Source of the DNA: Trichostrongylus colubriformis
Taxonomy: Eukaryota; Nematoda; Chromadorea; Rhabditida; Trichostrongylidae
NCBI GenBank assembly: GCA_963978905.1
Contig: OZ022257.1
Span: forward strand, 28,659,274-28,723,273
DNA: 64,000 bases
Direction of reading: 5' to 3'
Shown: positions 24,591 through 35,480 of the stretch, in pieces
Layout: each line of letters opens with the position of its first letter
Numbering within the stretch: position 1 is the first letter of the stretch
Translations under genes and position numbers: made by a program
Notes under the pieces: generated by a model
Databases searched by the model: none
Told to the model about the DNA's origin: nothing
What the model saw: the letters and a program-made list of their open reading frames with translations, nothing else

Positions 24591-24780
24591 TGTTGAGGAG
24601 CTAGAATTTTCACTGTTTCTTGTACTTTATATATTAGGCTGTAAGGAAGTTCTTGGACGCGAAACTAAAATAAATCCAAATTCTGGCGCGCTTGAAATCA
24701 TACAGCTCGATCTGTTACGTTCCTTAGACGGAAGAAAAATCACTTTTTTCAAACATTCGCTTTTCTTAAAATTACACCAG
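24591..24780 (+). CDS. Candidate internal exon (gene c)
   Basis: A strong nematode acceptor (AATTTTTGCAG, ending 24590) opens a frame of 63 codons to CACCAG|GTTTTT at 24781. It begins with one leftover base and ends in phase 0, which fits the next candidate exon at 25901 (phase 0). The peptide contains ETKINPNSGALEIIQLDLL and is not recognised. The donor GTTTTT is weak, and a GTAAGG inside (near 24642) is an alternative. This is inference from splice signals and frame only. Confidence 0.33.
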
Positions 24781-25900
24781 GTTTTTAATTAATAGAGCAC
24801 TTCCACCACTCAGTGAAAATTTTTTGCAAAACTTCACTTCATGAGTTCAGTTTGGACAAGCCGACCGACCTTTGGACGACCTCTTTCAAATCTAAGAGAT
24901 TCGCTTTACACTATGCTATATAGTGTCTCCTTGAATCACCGAATTTTCGTTGGGATGACCCATTACATGAGCAACTCGGAAGGCCCGACATTAGGGCGTC
25001 CATGTTCCAACGTTCCCTATGGGGCATCGAATGTTATCCATTTCGGTCCTTCTTGGTGGCGCCACCCGGCCTCATCTGACGCTCTCGAGGACAACTTGTC
25101 TTACGCCGCTTATCTGCTATCCTCCTATCACAAAATTCACTTACTATATGGTCTGTTTGTCGTTACGGCCGGTATGTGGGCCCGTATGTATGCATGTCTT
25201 TTTGTCTGTTCGTCCACAAATAAATGATTGTAATGAGTGAGTAGCTAGAGAAAACAACCACTCACAGGGATGAACAGCTAAGTGGTCTCGCAGTGTCAAT
25301 CTAGGGCTGTGGTAAACCAACTAGTCATTTGATCGCCTGCCTAGTGTACTACTCGCAGTCATCCTGCGAAGTGATGAAGTCGCTCTGGATGTCAGTATCG
25401 AAAAAAGGTGTGCGGATGTCAAAGTTGTCAGAGATGCAGAGCAGTTCAGACTAGGTCATTCAAAGGGAATTGAGCAAATGGAAGCGATTCCAAAACTTTC
25501 AATGATCATAATGGAATCACCACTATCCACTTGCAAGCAGAGGGTTAGGAGTATGTACTGGGTTCAACCGCAAAGAAGCAGCGTATTAGTGTTTCAACTC
25601 CTAGAACTAATAGATCGCATCAACGGATAAGCCCATTCGCATAAGTTTTGATTTGATAAAGCTGCACGCTGCGTTTCCTGAACCACATCGCTGAGCAACT
25701 CCTTTGTAGATTATGTTACGCTTAACCCTCTCACAGCAATGCCGTGCAGCCACAACTGGTGTGTTATTAATTCCATCATCCATCACATATGCACAGGAGG
25801 CCCACCCCTAAAACACTGGTAATATTCAGGATCCCATCATTAACCGAATTTTGGGACAGTTGCCCGGCCGCAAAAGTGCTTGTGTATTAGTTTTTCACAG
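24781..25900 (+). other. Probable intron or spacer with GC-rich repeat
   Basis: The 128-codon frame at 24841-25227 is GC-rich and ends in 'gtctttttgtctgttcgtcc', the (GTCY)-type signature of the dispersed repeat family, so I read it as repeat rather than gene. The rest shows nothing. Confidence 0.35.
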
Positions 25901-26076
25901 CCATGCAGAATAAAACTATGTATAATTGCGAGCGACGAGTTCATGGTAATCAACAAGACAGAAGAATTATTAAATTTTCAATGTTCGCTAAAATGTGAGG
26001 CATTAGATGGAGCGAATGGACAATTAGAAAGTTTGCTCTGCTCGGCATACGATCTGCGGATGGAGTCGTTGAAGTG
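25901..26076 (+). CDS. Candidate exon (gene c)
   Basis: The acceptor TTAGTTTTTCACAG ends at 25900. The frame is open for 58 codons to GAAGTG|GTAGGT at 26077 and ends in phase 2. The peptide has several cysteines (FQCSLKCEALDGANGQLESL). CCATG directly after the acceptor also permits a start by trans-splicing in another frame. The family is unknown. It joins in phase to both the 24591 and 26482 candidates. Confidence 0.38.
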
Positions 26077-26481
26077 GTAGGTTACGACTTACTGAGCAGT
26101 TTTTCCTTGACCGTTTCTTCGTAGCAGTTCGCATGTTGAAGAAATACAATAGCTTGGAAAACAATGTTCAATGCTGGATGAAGCATTATGATACCAACCC
26201 CGCTGCTTAGTTATCATTAAGTTTCAAATAAAAACAGGTACACCTTTTATCAGCTATTTGACCTTTGACTATCTTTGAGATGTGCCTGCAGTCAATAGCG
26301 GAATTGGTCTTTCTTTACTTTCGAGAGCTATTTTTCCAGGGCAATCGAGCCTATCCTCGGCAGTGCCGCCCTATAAAAGCACCAAGAAATGAATCCTTGA
26401 TCACTGATTGCTTCAACTTCGATGACATCAGAACTGATTAAACCTTCCGCTTGTTCTTGTCTTCACTGTGTCATTTTTCAG

Positions 26482-26509
26482 TCTCAGCCAACGTTTGGAT
26501 CGACTGTAA
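26482..26509 (+). CDS. Candidate terminal exon (gene c)
   Basis: A near-perfect acceptor (TCATTTTTCAG) is followed by one base completing the phase-2 codon from 26076 (TGT, Cys), then LSQRLDRL and TAA. If this join is right, gene c ends here. Another frame after the same acceptor is open for 39 codons, so the reading is not secure. Confidence 0.33.
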
Positions 26510-26720
26510 CTGTTAAAAACAGCACGGCAACACGGACGAAGTGCTCAGCAGTGGGAACAACCACTCCAGAACGATACGTAACACGACGCAAATGTTGAAT
26601 GATCGGAGGCCATGTCACGATTGCCGAGGTCGTTGACCAGAAACAGGAAGAGGAGAGAGTAATGCATCCTATGTGTGTGAGTTAAATAGGTGCCAATCTT
26701 TGTTTTGTCAAGTGCGACAT

Positions 26721-26782
26721 TGGTGCGCATCCTGAGCAAAAATTACTTTCCTGGTGCGCATCCTGAGCAAAAATTACTTTCC
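26721..26782. repeat. Perfect 31-bp tandem duplication
   Basis: The unit beginning TGGTGCGCATCCTGAGC is repeated exactly once (26721-26751 and 26752-26782). Identity of the copies suggests a recent event. Confidence 0.95.
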
Positions 26783-26867
26783 TCTTTGTTGCTGCTTACT
26801 TCATTCAATTTGATTTCATTGGTTCATTTCCAAGGGTCTTCTAGAGGATGAATCTTCTAGAGTTCAC

Positions 26868-26946
26868 CAGTATCGATTCGATATTTCAATGATTTCGTTT
26901 GGTTGGAGATCCTCGCTAGCAACATCACCTCCAAGGAAAATTTTCC
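26868..26946 (-). CDS. Exon of proline-rich protein gene (gene b)
   Basis: On the minus strand an AATTTTTCAG acceptor precedes 79 bases ending ATACTG|GTGAAC. Joined to the upstream exon (27341-27712, phase 1) it reads GKIFLGGDVASEDLQPNEII and on to EISNRY with no stop, and it leaves in phase 2. A possible next exon starts at 26285 after TGACTGCAG and is open for 25 codons to a stop, but its acceptor is weak. Confidence 0.5.
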
Positions 26947-27340
26947 CTGAAAAATTCTTTTCATATTGTTTGTCCAACTAGTCTTACTCGATTTATGTGT
27001 GGGCAACATGATGAATTCTATTTTTGAACCTTGCTGGAAAACAATCACGATCGAATGTGCAGTGGGGCGATAGCACCAATCTTCCAACCTCATTTACATA
27101 AGCGCAGGCTGCTAATACGCACCGAATCTGCAAATCAGATGGTGCTTACAGCTCAAGACACAACACATATTTGTTTTTTGCCGTACAGGTTTGTTAAGGT
27201 GGAATGTTTATTGCACCTGACGCTCTGTAGTAAATGCCCTTAGTTCAGACAGTTGAGCATGATTCTTAAGCGAGAAAGGGAGAATCCGAGCTGAAATTCT
27301 CAGATTTTTCAAACATACTGAGGAAGGGTCCGATACTCAC

Positions 27341-27712
27341 CGCCTAGTGGTAAATGTCCTCCACTAGGCCATTTATAGGGTGTCCATGACCTTGTCTTGG
27401 CCGTCGTCGGATAGGTTATTGGAGGGAGGTAGGGGTTCCAGGACGCTGGTAACGCCGCTGCTGGATGTGGTGGTGAAGCAAGGTGAGGGCTCTGTAGTAC
27501 TGACATCGTCGTTGGTGGATATGTTATTGGAGGAGGGTATGATGTCCCTGATGTTGCCATTGAGGTCGCTGGATAAATGATTGAAGCAAGCGAATATGTT
27601 CTTGGTAATAACGTCGCCGGTGCCGGTCTACTTATGTGAGTAGTGTGGGCCGTCCATGGATTTGGCGTCGTTGCCCGAAAAGTTAATGGCGGAAGTAGTG
27701 AGGAAACTGTGC
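27341..27712 (-). CDS. Proline/threonine-rich exon (gene b)
   Basis: The minus-strand acceptor CTTTTCTTTTCAG (27725-27713) and donor GGCG|GTGAGTAT (27340) bound a 372-base exon open throughout (phase 1 on both sides). The peptide is rich in Pro, Thr, Ser and Tyr with loose repeats around YPPPITYPPTT, YLPPITYPTTAK and IIYPATSM, typical of extracellular low-complexity or mucin-like regions. No catalytic domain is visible. The first exon was not found; it should end in phase 1 upstream of 27712. Proposed function is limited to a probable secreted structural protein, by composition only. Confidence 0.58.
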
Positions 27713-27752
27713 CTGAAAAGAAAAGGTGCACTTTGATACATTCATTTGTACT

Positions 27753-27920
27753 GCAATACTCATGCTTGCTTCTTGTTAACGATGTTTTTTGCTATAATGT
27801 ATTGGAGACCCAAGTATGACTGTTCTTCATCAATATTCATGCAATACTCATGCTTGCTTCTTGTTAACGATGTTTTTTGTGTATTGGAGACCCAAGATTG
27901 ATTGTTTTTCATCAAAAATT
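27753..27920. repeat. Tandem duplication, 88-bp period
   Basis: Units begin at 27753 and 27841 ('gcaatactcatgcttgcttc'). The second unit lacks a 7-bp 'ctataat' segment and has a few changes. It lies in the intron just upstream of the gene b proline-rich exon. Confidence 0.85.
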
Positions 27921-28355
27921 TCACAATTTTGCTTCAGATCGAAGTAAAGTGTGGACGCAAAAGCCGGACCAGATTATACGTACAGCATGCGAGCACTTTC
28001 CCATATCACGAGGTAGGCAGAGGTGAGAGAAGCAATAAGAACCATTAAAGTAGAAGTTAAGAAAACGTCGAAAGCCTTTCAATCGCTTGAACAGGGAATC
28101 TCATTACCGATTACTGAAGTGCATTTACACAAGGAGAAATAGCCATGTCCAGTAATGATCGAAACTACTGCTTTGCAGTGCCTGACTAGTACAACTGCTC
28201 GTGGAACGACTTTCAGTGGTACCAAGCTTTTATTCTATACGTTCCATTTGCCATCCACTTCGTATGCATACCTTACATTAGTATGAGGTAACATTCGTTG
28301 TGAAAGTGAATCTGTGCGGAATATGGCAACCATTCATGACCAACATCCAACTTAA

Positions 28356-28893
28356 AGACAGTGTTAGGGATAATGTAGGTGATAAAAAATCCCAAAAGGA
28401 GTCATTCAGTGAAAAACTAAGGGTCTGAAAGGCCTAAGCATGGCGAATCCCCGGCGGAAGGCGCCCCCTTGAGCTGTGGCGGAGGCGGCATCGTCGGGGC
28501 AAGCCGCCTTGGTTTAGGGCAGCCCGCCTCCAGGCGTGCGATTAGTGGTTGGTCACGGTGAGGTTGATCAAGGAAATCGGCAGGATTGAAAGTATCGCAG
28601 CGCGCTTTCTCACTTTTAGCTTGAAGCTCACCACATGAAATTGGATGCTGTCGCATTTCCGAACATCCCTTCATGTTTACGTCTTGGTAATGCCAATGGA
28701 AAACCTATGCGGACTACCCGCCTCTTGACGGAAAGGTCGTCCGCGCCTAGAACCAACGGTGGGAAGGGGTCCTATTTCTCGGGTATTTGGCCATTTCCAT
28801 ACGTTTTTTCTCCACTGTCCTGTTACTAGGCATCTCGGCTTTCATGTTCACTGCTTCTTTTACTTTTCGTCCAAATTTCCCCTAAAGCTGCCT
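28356..28893. mobile_element. TTAA-target element, type A
   Basis: Ends are TTAA|AGACAGTGTTAGGGATAATG and CCCCTAAAGCTGCCT|TTAA, an imperfect inverted pair with intact TTAA on both sides. The body (538 bp) carries a GC-rich part (28430-28600), with similarity to 61.8 kb, and the T-rich block shared by type A copies. Confidence 0.78.
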
Positions 28894-28897
28894 TTAA

Positions 28898-30464
28898 TGA
28901 CCGTTCCTCAGAGCATTATTCATTTCAAATTTTTCTCAGTTTTTCGCACTCAGTCGCATCTATAAAAGTATGTAGTTAGAAGTGGAAAACTCGCTGCGAA
29001 AACTAAAAGTACCCTTCAAGAGTGACATCGTCAGAACGAGGGCTTTGAAGAATCTGAACCAGACGGTTCCAACTGCAATTATTTCAACGCCGTCATTAGA
29101 GATATAGGAGAGAAGTCATTCACGTGAACCCATCTCGGAGGTAGCTTTCACTTCTCAGGCTTGAAAAAAACCACTCCTCACAAGATGAATGTGATATAAA
29201 CAATCAAATTACCAGCGGAGTGTGTGAACCGCATGGTACAAATCAAGCGAGTCGTACATGAGGCGGGTCTAGAGGTATTCCTCATCCTAGTTCTCCGTGG
29301 AAAGGACTTTTATGGAATGATGTAAGACCTGGAATGCATGGATGCCGAGCGAGCATTGTTTTTTAGAAGGTGCGGTAAAAGTATTGACTGCTTGACAAAC
29401 TCTTACAATTTCAACGAGAAAGGAGGTATCAACATGAAATTTGTTTAAAGCATAGACGGTCATCAAAAATTTCATCACGTAGCCCTAGATTTGGGACGCA
29501 GTCACATTATATCCACTGTGATCAGTTACTGAAAGTATTTGAAGAAGTCTATAAAAAGTACACAAATTACAGATAGATACACTAACTAATTAGACTTAAC
29601 CATTGAAATAGAAAAGGATGAAATTTTAGTTTCAAGTTATTGAATCCCCAGATAGCAACACGGGTATAGCCACAAAAAATTGAACAGAAACTCTACGAAT
29701 AGCCAATCTTGCACTTTATTTGAGGCCTTCAGAACTAAGTTAAGGAATATGATTGTTTGGTTAAAAAGAGGATAGAAAAGGGAATTTATCATAGCACAAG
29801 TAGTTAAGTGTAATGAAAGAAATAAATTTATTGGTTATAAGTATATAATGGAAGATAGTTACCGTAGAATCTCGAGCTTCGTTCAAGATTTGGAAGTATA
29901 ATGTGTAGCAGGTTTGTGTTACAGCCCTACCCATTCTTCTTAATTTAAAGAAAAAATTTGTAGTTAATGTAACCCAATCACACTGCGTAGATGCCCACTA
30001 GCTAATATAAAAAGCAGGACAAAATTATAAGCGATAATGCGTATCATTTCATTACGAGACTCTTCAGCGTGGACCTTGTTTTTAATCTCTGCCTTTAGAT
30101 TAGTTTTCCCTACTAGTTGATTCTTTATCTCTTCTCAGGTATTAGTTAGTTTTATTTGAAATCATCACTGTCACAAAGTCATTATTTTTCTTTTTTGGTA
30201 TCACCACTCTTACCTATACATTTTTAGTTGTCAGCCCTACTCAGTGATAAGCCACAAGGACTGACAAGAAACTGACAAGAAGTGGTTCGCCTGAGGTAGA
30301 GGCGAAACGAACCATTCCTTTCTTTTTTATGTCTTTCTTTATTTATCCCTCATCATACCTTTCTGCTCGAGACCGTATCATGAGCACATAGTTGATCAAA
30401 AATATATAAGCTTGTGTTCGTTTTTTGCCGCACAGGTTTGTTGAGGTGGAATTTTTATTGCACC
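28898..30464. other. AT-rich gene-poor stretch
   Basis: Strongly AT-rich around 29.5-30.4 kb. A minus ORF at 29478-29287 starts MMKFLMTVYAL and meets a GTAAGA, but no in-phase partner was found. No repeat unit was recognised apart from 'gtcattagagatataggaga' near 29090, which resembles 61.73 kb. Confidence 0.35.
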
Positions 30465-30610
30465 TGACGTTTTGACAAGTTCCTCGTTATCAAAGGCCTT
30501 GATCCTTACCTACTTCGTTGTGTCCTCGAAGTCAAGCGAGCGCTCGGACTAGTGGAACCAAGACCTTTAATAACGACGAAACTGTCGAAACATTAGGTGC
30601 AATAAAGATT
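30465..30610. repeat. Hairpin of dispersed repeat
   Basis: 'tttattgcacctgacgtttt' near 30466 and 'aacattaggtgcaataaag' near 30592 are inverted copies extending about 50 bp inward. The left flank 'ttttttgccgcacaggtttg' also occurs near 27173, so this is part of a dispersed family. Confidence 0.55.
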
Positions 30611-30612
30611 AG

Positions 30613-30976
30613 ACCGCGGTCATACTCTGCCGACGCCGGTGTCTGCGTCAATTGACGTCGGTGTCGGCGTCAAATTGAGGCAATCATGTGCCTGCTGCAC
30701 ACGACGGCGTCAGTCTGATATTGCGCATCGTTTGCAAGACGCTCGACTCAACCACATCACTGGAATTCAAATTCGAATATGTCATAGGATGGCACCATTC
30801 CGAAATCCGAAATGGAAATCGTGGACTCTCGCCACGATCACCATACTCTAGTGTGGTCGAGTCGAGCGTTTTGCAAACGGTGCGCGTTAACAGATTGACG
30901 CCGTCATCTGCGACAGGCACATGATTGCGTCAATTTGACGCAGACACCGGCGTCGGTGCGCAAAGTATGACCGCAG
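30613..30976. mobile_element. GC-rich palindromic element, GGCTGCG..CATAC family
   Basis: The left end TA|GACCGCGGTCATACTCTG and right end (inward) GGCTGCGGTCATACTTTGCG are inverted. The arms continue through 'gacgccggtgtctgcgtcaa' and 'cgctcgactc', so almost the whole 364 bp is a palindrome. Related ends occur at 33.9-35.3 kb and 58.17 kb, each next to TA. Confidence 0.75.
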
Positions 30977-31865
30977 CCTCACACCTTAACTGGCCTGTAC
31001 GGCAGAGAGCAAACGCAAGCATATATATTCGGATAATTGTCCAGGTCTCAAGAAAAACAGACATCGAAATTGCATTGTTGATCAATTTGCTGTTTTGGCT
31101 GAGAGCTGAGGGTTTTCGCCCAATAAAAATGCTCGGCAAAACTTCGATGTTTTGCGAAAGATGGCCCGTGCCGAAAGTGCAGGTTTTTGCTGAGCACTCC
31201 ATTTCGAAGCTTCAAAAATTTGAATTGTAAAATTATTCAATAAACGGCATGACACCTTTTCACGTTGCAGAAAATACTCTACTTACTGCATATATAGATC
31301 TTTTTAATTTGTGCTGAGGGTAGCTGAGCATGCCATGTTATTGATATTATGTTTAGAAACCCATTGACTCACACCAGAGCATTGCCTACGTATTTGATGT
31401 GACGACCCACTATTGGTCTGTGTATGACCAGGCTTTGATCGGGCCTGAGAGTATATAATCCTCAGGTTTTGTCTACGTATTATTCTACTCCAATGCCTTC
31501 CAGCAAACCTTCTCCCGCAATGCACAAGGACACAACAACTTAGATCCTGGGCGAAGAAGAGGAGGTACTGAGAGTGCCCGCTTTTCCTAAGATTTCCATC
31601 TCTAAGACTTCACAGCAGCAAATAGTTACAAGATCCAAAATAACAAACAGTTCTTTGTGGAGCTGAGAAAACTATATCAAAAACACGCGTGCATATACTT
31701 TTTGGTTTCGATGGTAGACGAAGAAGAGGAGTGCCGAAAGAACTACTCCTGACTACTCCATTTCTGACACGTAAATACCAACGAGTGAAGGATTCAAAAA
31801 ACCAAAACCGCCTTCATGTAGAGCAAGAATAGCCTTCAGACACATGCATAAACCTTGTCGAGAGA
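30977..31865. other. Gene-poor stretch
   Basis: 'tcgatggtagacgaag' near 31711 belongs to the foldback family at 41.3-42.2 kb. A 'gagtatataatcc' near 31448 resembles a TATA box but has no gene start after it. Nothing else was identified. Confidence 0.35.
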
Positions 31866-32375
31866 TCCTATCCTGAGTATGTCTGTCCATGTGTGTTTGT
31901 GTGTCTGTCTGCTCTTAACGGAATTTATATCTCGTTGCAGCAAAGCTGGGATCCTGATTTTTGCAGGTGGTGTGAGGGGGGGGGGGTAGGGCGAGGATAC
32001 TAACGGTGGGTGATCCATCTTGATAAATAAACTTGGTTAATGCTGATAAGACTTGGTAAGGAGCTCCAGAAAACAAAATTCGCCAAAAACCCCTTGCTAT
32101 TCGCGCGTTTTCTGAACTGTTGTCACTTACTAGTTATTTGCGGGGTATGACGGGCACAATAATGGTGAGCGGTCCGCATTGATAAAAATTGATAAGATTT
32201 GACATGGAGCGTCAGCAGGTAAGAAATCGCCGAATTCGTCTCGCTTCCCCTGCTCATGATACAGTGCTCACAAGTGTTACAGGAGAGGTACAGGAACTTC
32301 AATGGTGCCTGGTCGAAGGTGATAACGATAAGGGTTGATAACGGTTGATAAAAGCCATTAGCACATGGGTGGGAT
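31866..32375 (-). repeat. Tandem-unit repeat with (GTCY)n terminus
   Basis: It begins with 'gtctgtccatgtgtg..gtgtctgtctg', then 'aacggaatttatatctcg', then about three diverged units of roughly 165 bp with a 'g..ggt.a..gggtgatc..tgataa' pattern and a G13 run at 31976-31988. The same architecture occurs inverted at 37.9-38.16 and 16.4-16.7 kb. It is a nonautonomous interspersed element resembling Helitron-related DINE-1/mini-me elements in plan, not shown to be one. Confidence 0.6.
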
Positions 32376-33920
32376 GAAATTCGGTACACGACTGACTGCT
32401 ACGATTAGATCACTATAGTTGAAGTGTCCGATGCTTGAGGCCTCTGGGTGAGCAAATTTATGTGCTGATATCAGTTGCAGCGATGTATCCACCGCTAAAC
32501 CGTCTAGCCTTCCGAATAACGGCGCCTTTCTTGGTCTATATGAATATCTAGATGCCATATAGATACGTAACAGCTGCAAAGCAGGTGAACCATTTTATAA
32601 TGCGATACTAGGAGTAACAAAGCGTATCTACGCTAGACTCAGAACAATCTGATATCCCAATAGTGGTGCATGTTCAAAGAATGATAAGCAACGCCATAAC
32701 CGGAAAGCGGTCTACCACCAATATAAGGATTTCATGCTCACTGAGTGGGCAGATTGCTACCAATCGGTGCAATCTAACCCAAAACTATAGATCGCTGAAC
32801 TTCTTACACACTCGATAGTGACCACTACAGTCCAAATGCCAAGTCAACAGTGGTTCAGATCATTTCGTTCCTGGTCCGATATCCATTGTGGCGAGGGATA
32901 TTGACCGCTAAATCATTTGTATTTTCGAAAAGTAATAGCTGCGATTTGCAGCTGTAGGCGATAGATTCATGAACTACCAACCAGAGTTAATCACTAAATG
33001 CTCAACAAAATAGCACACTTGTACTCCCATATCAGTAGTAAAAAAATGCTCCAACCGATAAACTACGTGAAGTCCTGAAAAGTAGTAGATGTTAGTAAAC
33101 CAGTTGAGATAAAGCTCCGTACTACGCTTATCAAGTCGTCGAATTATGAGCTTCTTTGCGGCTTTGTCCAGACCGGCTATTTCCACAATGCAGAATTCTG
33201 CCATGTGGATAGCGTAGTACTGTGCTATAGCTCAGCTCGTGAAAAGAATAACTGTGATAGTCCAGTTAAGCCATAATTGTGTGAAGAAAGTAAGAAATCC
33301 ATTGCAGTATCCTTGCACCAGCCCACTACTTCTTCCACGTGTGCTAGCAGCTTTGGCACTTTCTCTTTGTGTCATCTTTAACTTTCTTACTGCTCTTACC
33401 TGTCTGAGACATGTCGGTAAATATGCGAGCCATGCAGCACACGTAATCTTCAAAGTAAGAGGATGGGTCGTTCTTGAAGTGAACTCTTCCTCCTTCTTTA
33501 CCTAATGTAGCACCCAGCAGCGGTGATGGCAAACATCTTGTCACTTCGCATGTCAAAAAGACTGTTGCAGCGACGACACAAGTAGTCAGCAGCATACACA
33601 TATGTGTATTTGTGAGTCTGTGAACTCACCAGTCACACTTTATATGGAGGCCTGACCTGCGTCATTTATTGCTTTTTGTCATGTAAATTGTGATGATGTT
33701 CATCCAATCGTTAATGGCATCATTACGTAGATAGTTTTCCATCATAACTGCTGCGTTTGAATGACCTCATAACTATCACGAGAACGGAATACAGTACTGC
33801 ATTTTCATGGTGCCTGCAGCCAGTGTGGATTTGATCGCCGTAGGCTGTCTGAGCGTCTCTATTGTGATGCTTCACCTGACAAAAAAATATGGCAATTTTT
33901 CACGCTTGCATCTAGAGCTC
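32376..33920. other. Gene-poor stretch with diverged repeats
   Basis: 32.6-33.25 kb carries pieces of the satellite-like family of 0.3 and 2.7 kb ('ctccgtactacgcttatc'). No supported exon. Confidence 0.4.
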
Positions 33921-33923
33921 ATA

Positions 33924-35339
33924 TGGCTCGTGAGGTCACATTCATGCCAAACTGAATGGGATTCTTGGCGGATTGGCGTAAAGGGCGTACCGATCAAGGA
34001 AATGAGCGCATCGGCGCATCCGCGATTCGAGAGAATTTGCGCACTCGCGTCAAGAATCCCTACTATATATATAAAACGCTTCGTCGGTCTGTCCGTCCGT
34101 CACGAAATTAGGTATTATATGAAAAACGACCTGTGCAGATGGGGCCAAGTGTGGTATGGGTAGGGCATGGTACAGGAAGTAAAGACCGCACGTGGAACAA
34201 GTTGAGCTCCACCCACGGTGGGCGGGGCATGTCCTGAAATGTTCCATTTTTGCACCCAAACGGGTTCGAATGTGCCCCAAACGTGAGGGAAAGAAGAATT
34301 AAGGTTAGGACTGAGTTTTTTAAAGTCATGATAGAAGCGTGGGGACAGTGAGCAGAGCTTGGGCATTACATGAAAAACGACCTGTGGATACGGGGACAAG
34401 TGTGGTATGGGTAGGGCATGGGACAAGAAGTAAGTCCACACATGAACCAGGTTAAGCTCCGCTCACGGTGGGCAGGGCTTGCCGTGGAATGTTCCGTTTG
34501 CAGACGGAAAATTGTAAATTGGGTTTGAACGTGCCCCCAACGTGGTGGAAAGATGGTATGGGTTCAGGGCTGAGTTTGCGAAGGCTTGAAAGAGACCTGG
34601 GCACACTGGGCGGATTATCTGTAGTGGTGGGCGGAGCTTGGATGTTGCATGGAAAACGGCCTGTGGAGATGGGGATAAGTGAATAAGTGAGGTATGGGTA
34701 GAGCATAGGACAAGAAGTAAAGACCACGTATGAACCAAGCTAGGCTCCGCCCACGCTGGGTGGAGCGTGCCGTGGAGTCTTCCGCTTTCAAACCGAAAAT
34801 CGTAAATTGGATTCTAATATGACCCAAACGTGGAGGAAGGTGGATTTAGGGGTAGCGATGAGATTCTGAAAGTCAAGAAAGAATCCTGGGCATGGTGGGC
34901 GGAGCATCTGTAGTGGTGGGCGGAGCTTGGACGTAACATTTAAAAAAACCCGTGGAGATGGAGTAAATTTTGGAAAGGGTAGGGCGTGGGTCAGGAAGTA
35001 AGGTGCACACATGAACCTCACCAAGCCCCACTCATGGTGGGTGGAGCGTACACTGAATACTCTGTCCTCAAGAAAATGAGCAATTCCGATCGATCTATCA
35101 GCGTCCATGGTGTTTCACGGTAGTGTGCGCCAGCCAACTGATAAGATATATTGATTGTAAAAATGAGAGCATTTGCGCATCCGCTATTTGGTAGAATTGG
35201 TGGGTCGGGGCATCCACGATTTGGATGTTTGCCACAATGCAAATAAACCGATGCGGTGGTACGTAGCATCGCCAAAAATCCCAAATCGCGGATGCACCGA
35301 TGAGCCAAAAATCCCATTCAGTTGGGTATGAACGCAGCC
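33924..35339. mobile_element. Element with outer inverted repeats around a tandem array
   Basis: The outer ends are inverted: left 'ggtcacattcatgccaaactgaatggg' (33933-33960), right (inward) GGCTGCGTTCATACCCAACT then 'gaatggg'. TA follows the right end (35340-35341) and lies just before the left. The end sequence matches the palindromic family at 30.6 kb. Between the ends sits the tandem array described separately, which looks like an insertion into this element. Confidence 0.6.
34061..35110 (-). repeat. Four-unit tandem array with TA/GTCY head
   Basis: It begins 'tactatatatataaaacgctt' then 'cggtctgtccgtccgtcacg', the (TA)n plus (GTCY)n signature. Four units follow, starting near 34120, 34371, 34651 and 34941 (period 251-290 bp), each with 'gtggtatgggtagggcatgg', 'gctccgcccac.gtgggcgg' and 'gggcggagcttgg' blocks. 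The last unit is partial. Units are diverged, so the array is not recent. Confidence 0.8.
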
Positions 35340-35480
35340 TAATTGTATGGTTCCGTTGCAATTGATTCGAAAACAACGTTCCGCAGGTCGGATTGATCCA
35401 CTTTACGGCTGACTCGAGTAAATACGCTGGCGTATTCAATAAAATAGGTCACAAAACAAAAGCTGAAGTTCCTGCATTGA

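Noticed and set aside
24841..25227. 128-codon plus-strand ORF as a gene
   Set aside because: GC-rich, ends in the (GTCY)-type repeat signature, with no acceptor or donor in frame.
31448..31460. TATA-like GAGTATATAATCC as a promoter
   Set aside because: No start codon with signal peptide, trans-splice acceptor or exon follows within a reasonable distance.
34061..35110. CRISPR-like array
   Set aside because: Units of 250-290 bp are diverged along their length, with no short repeat/spacer alternation; the context is eukaryotic.
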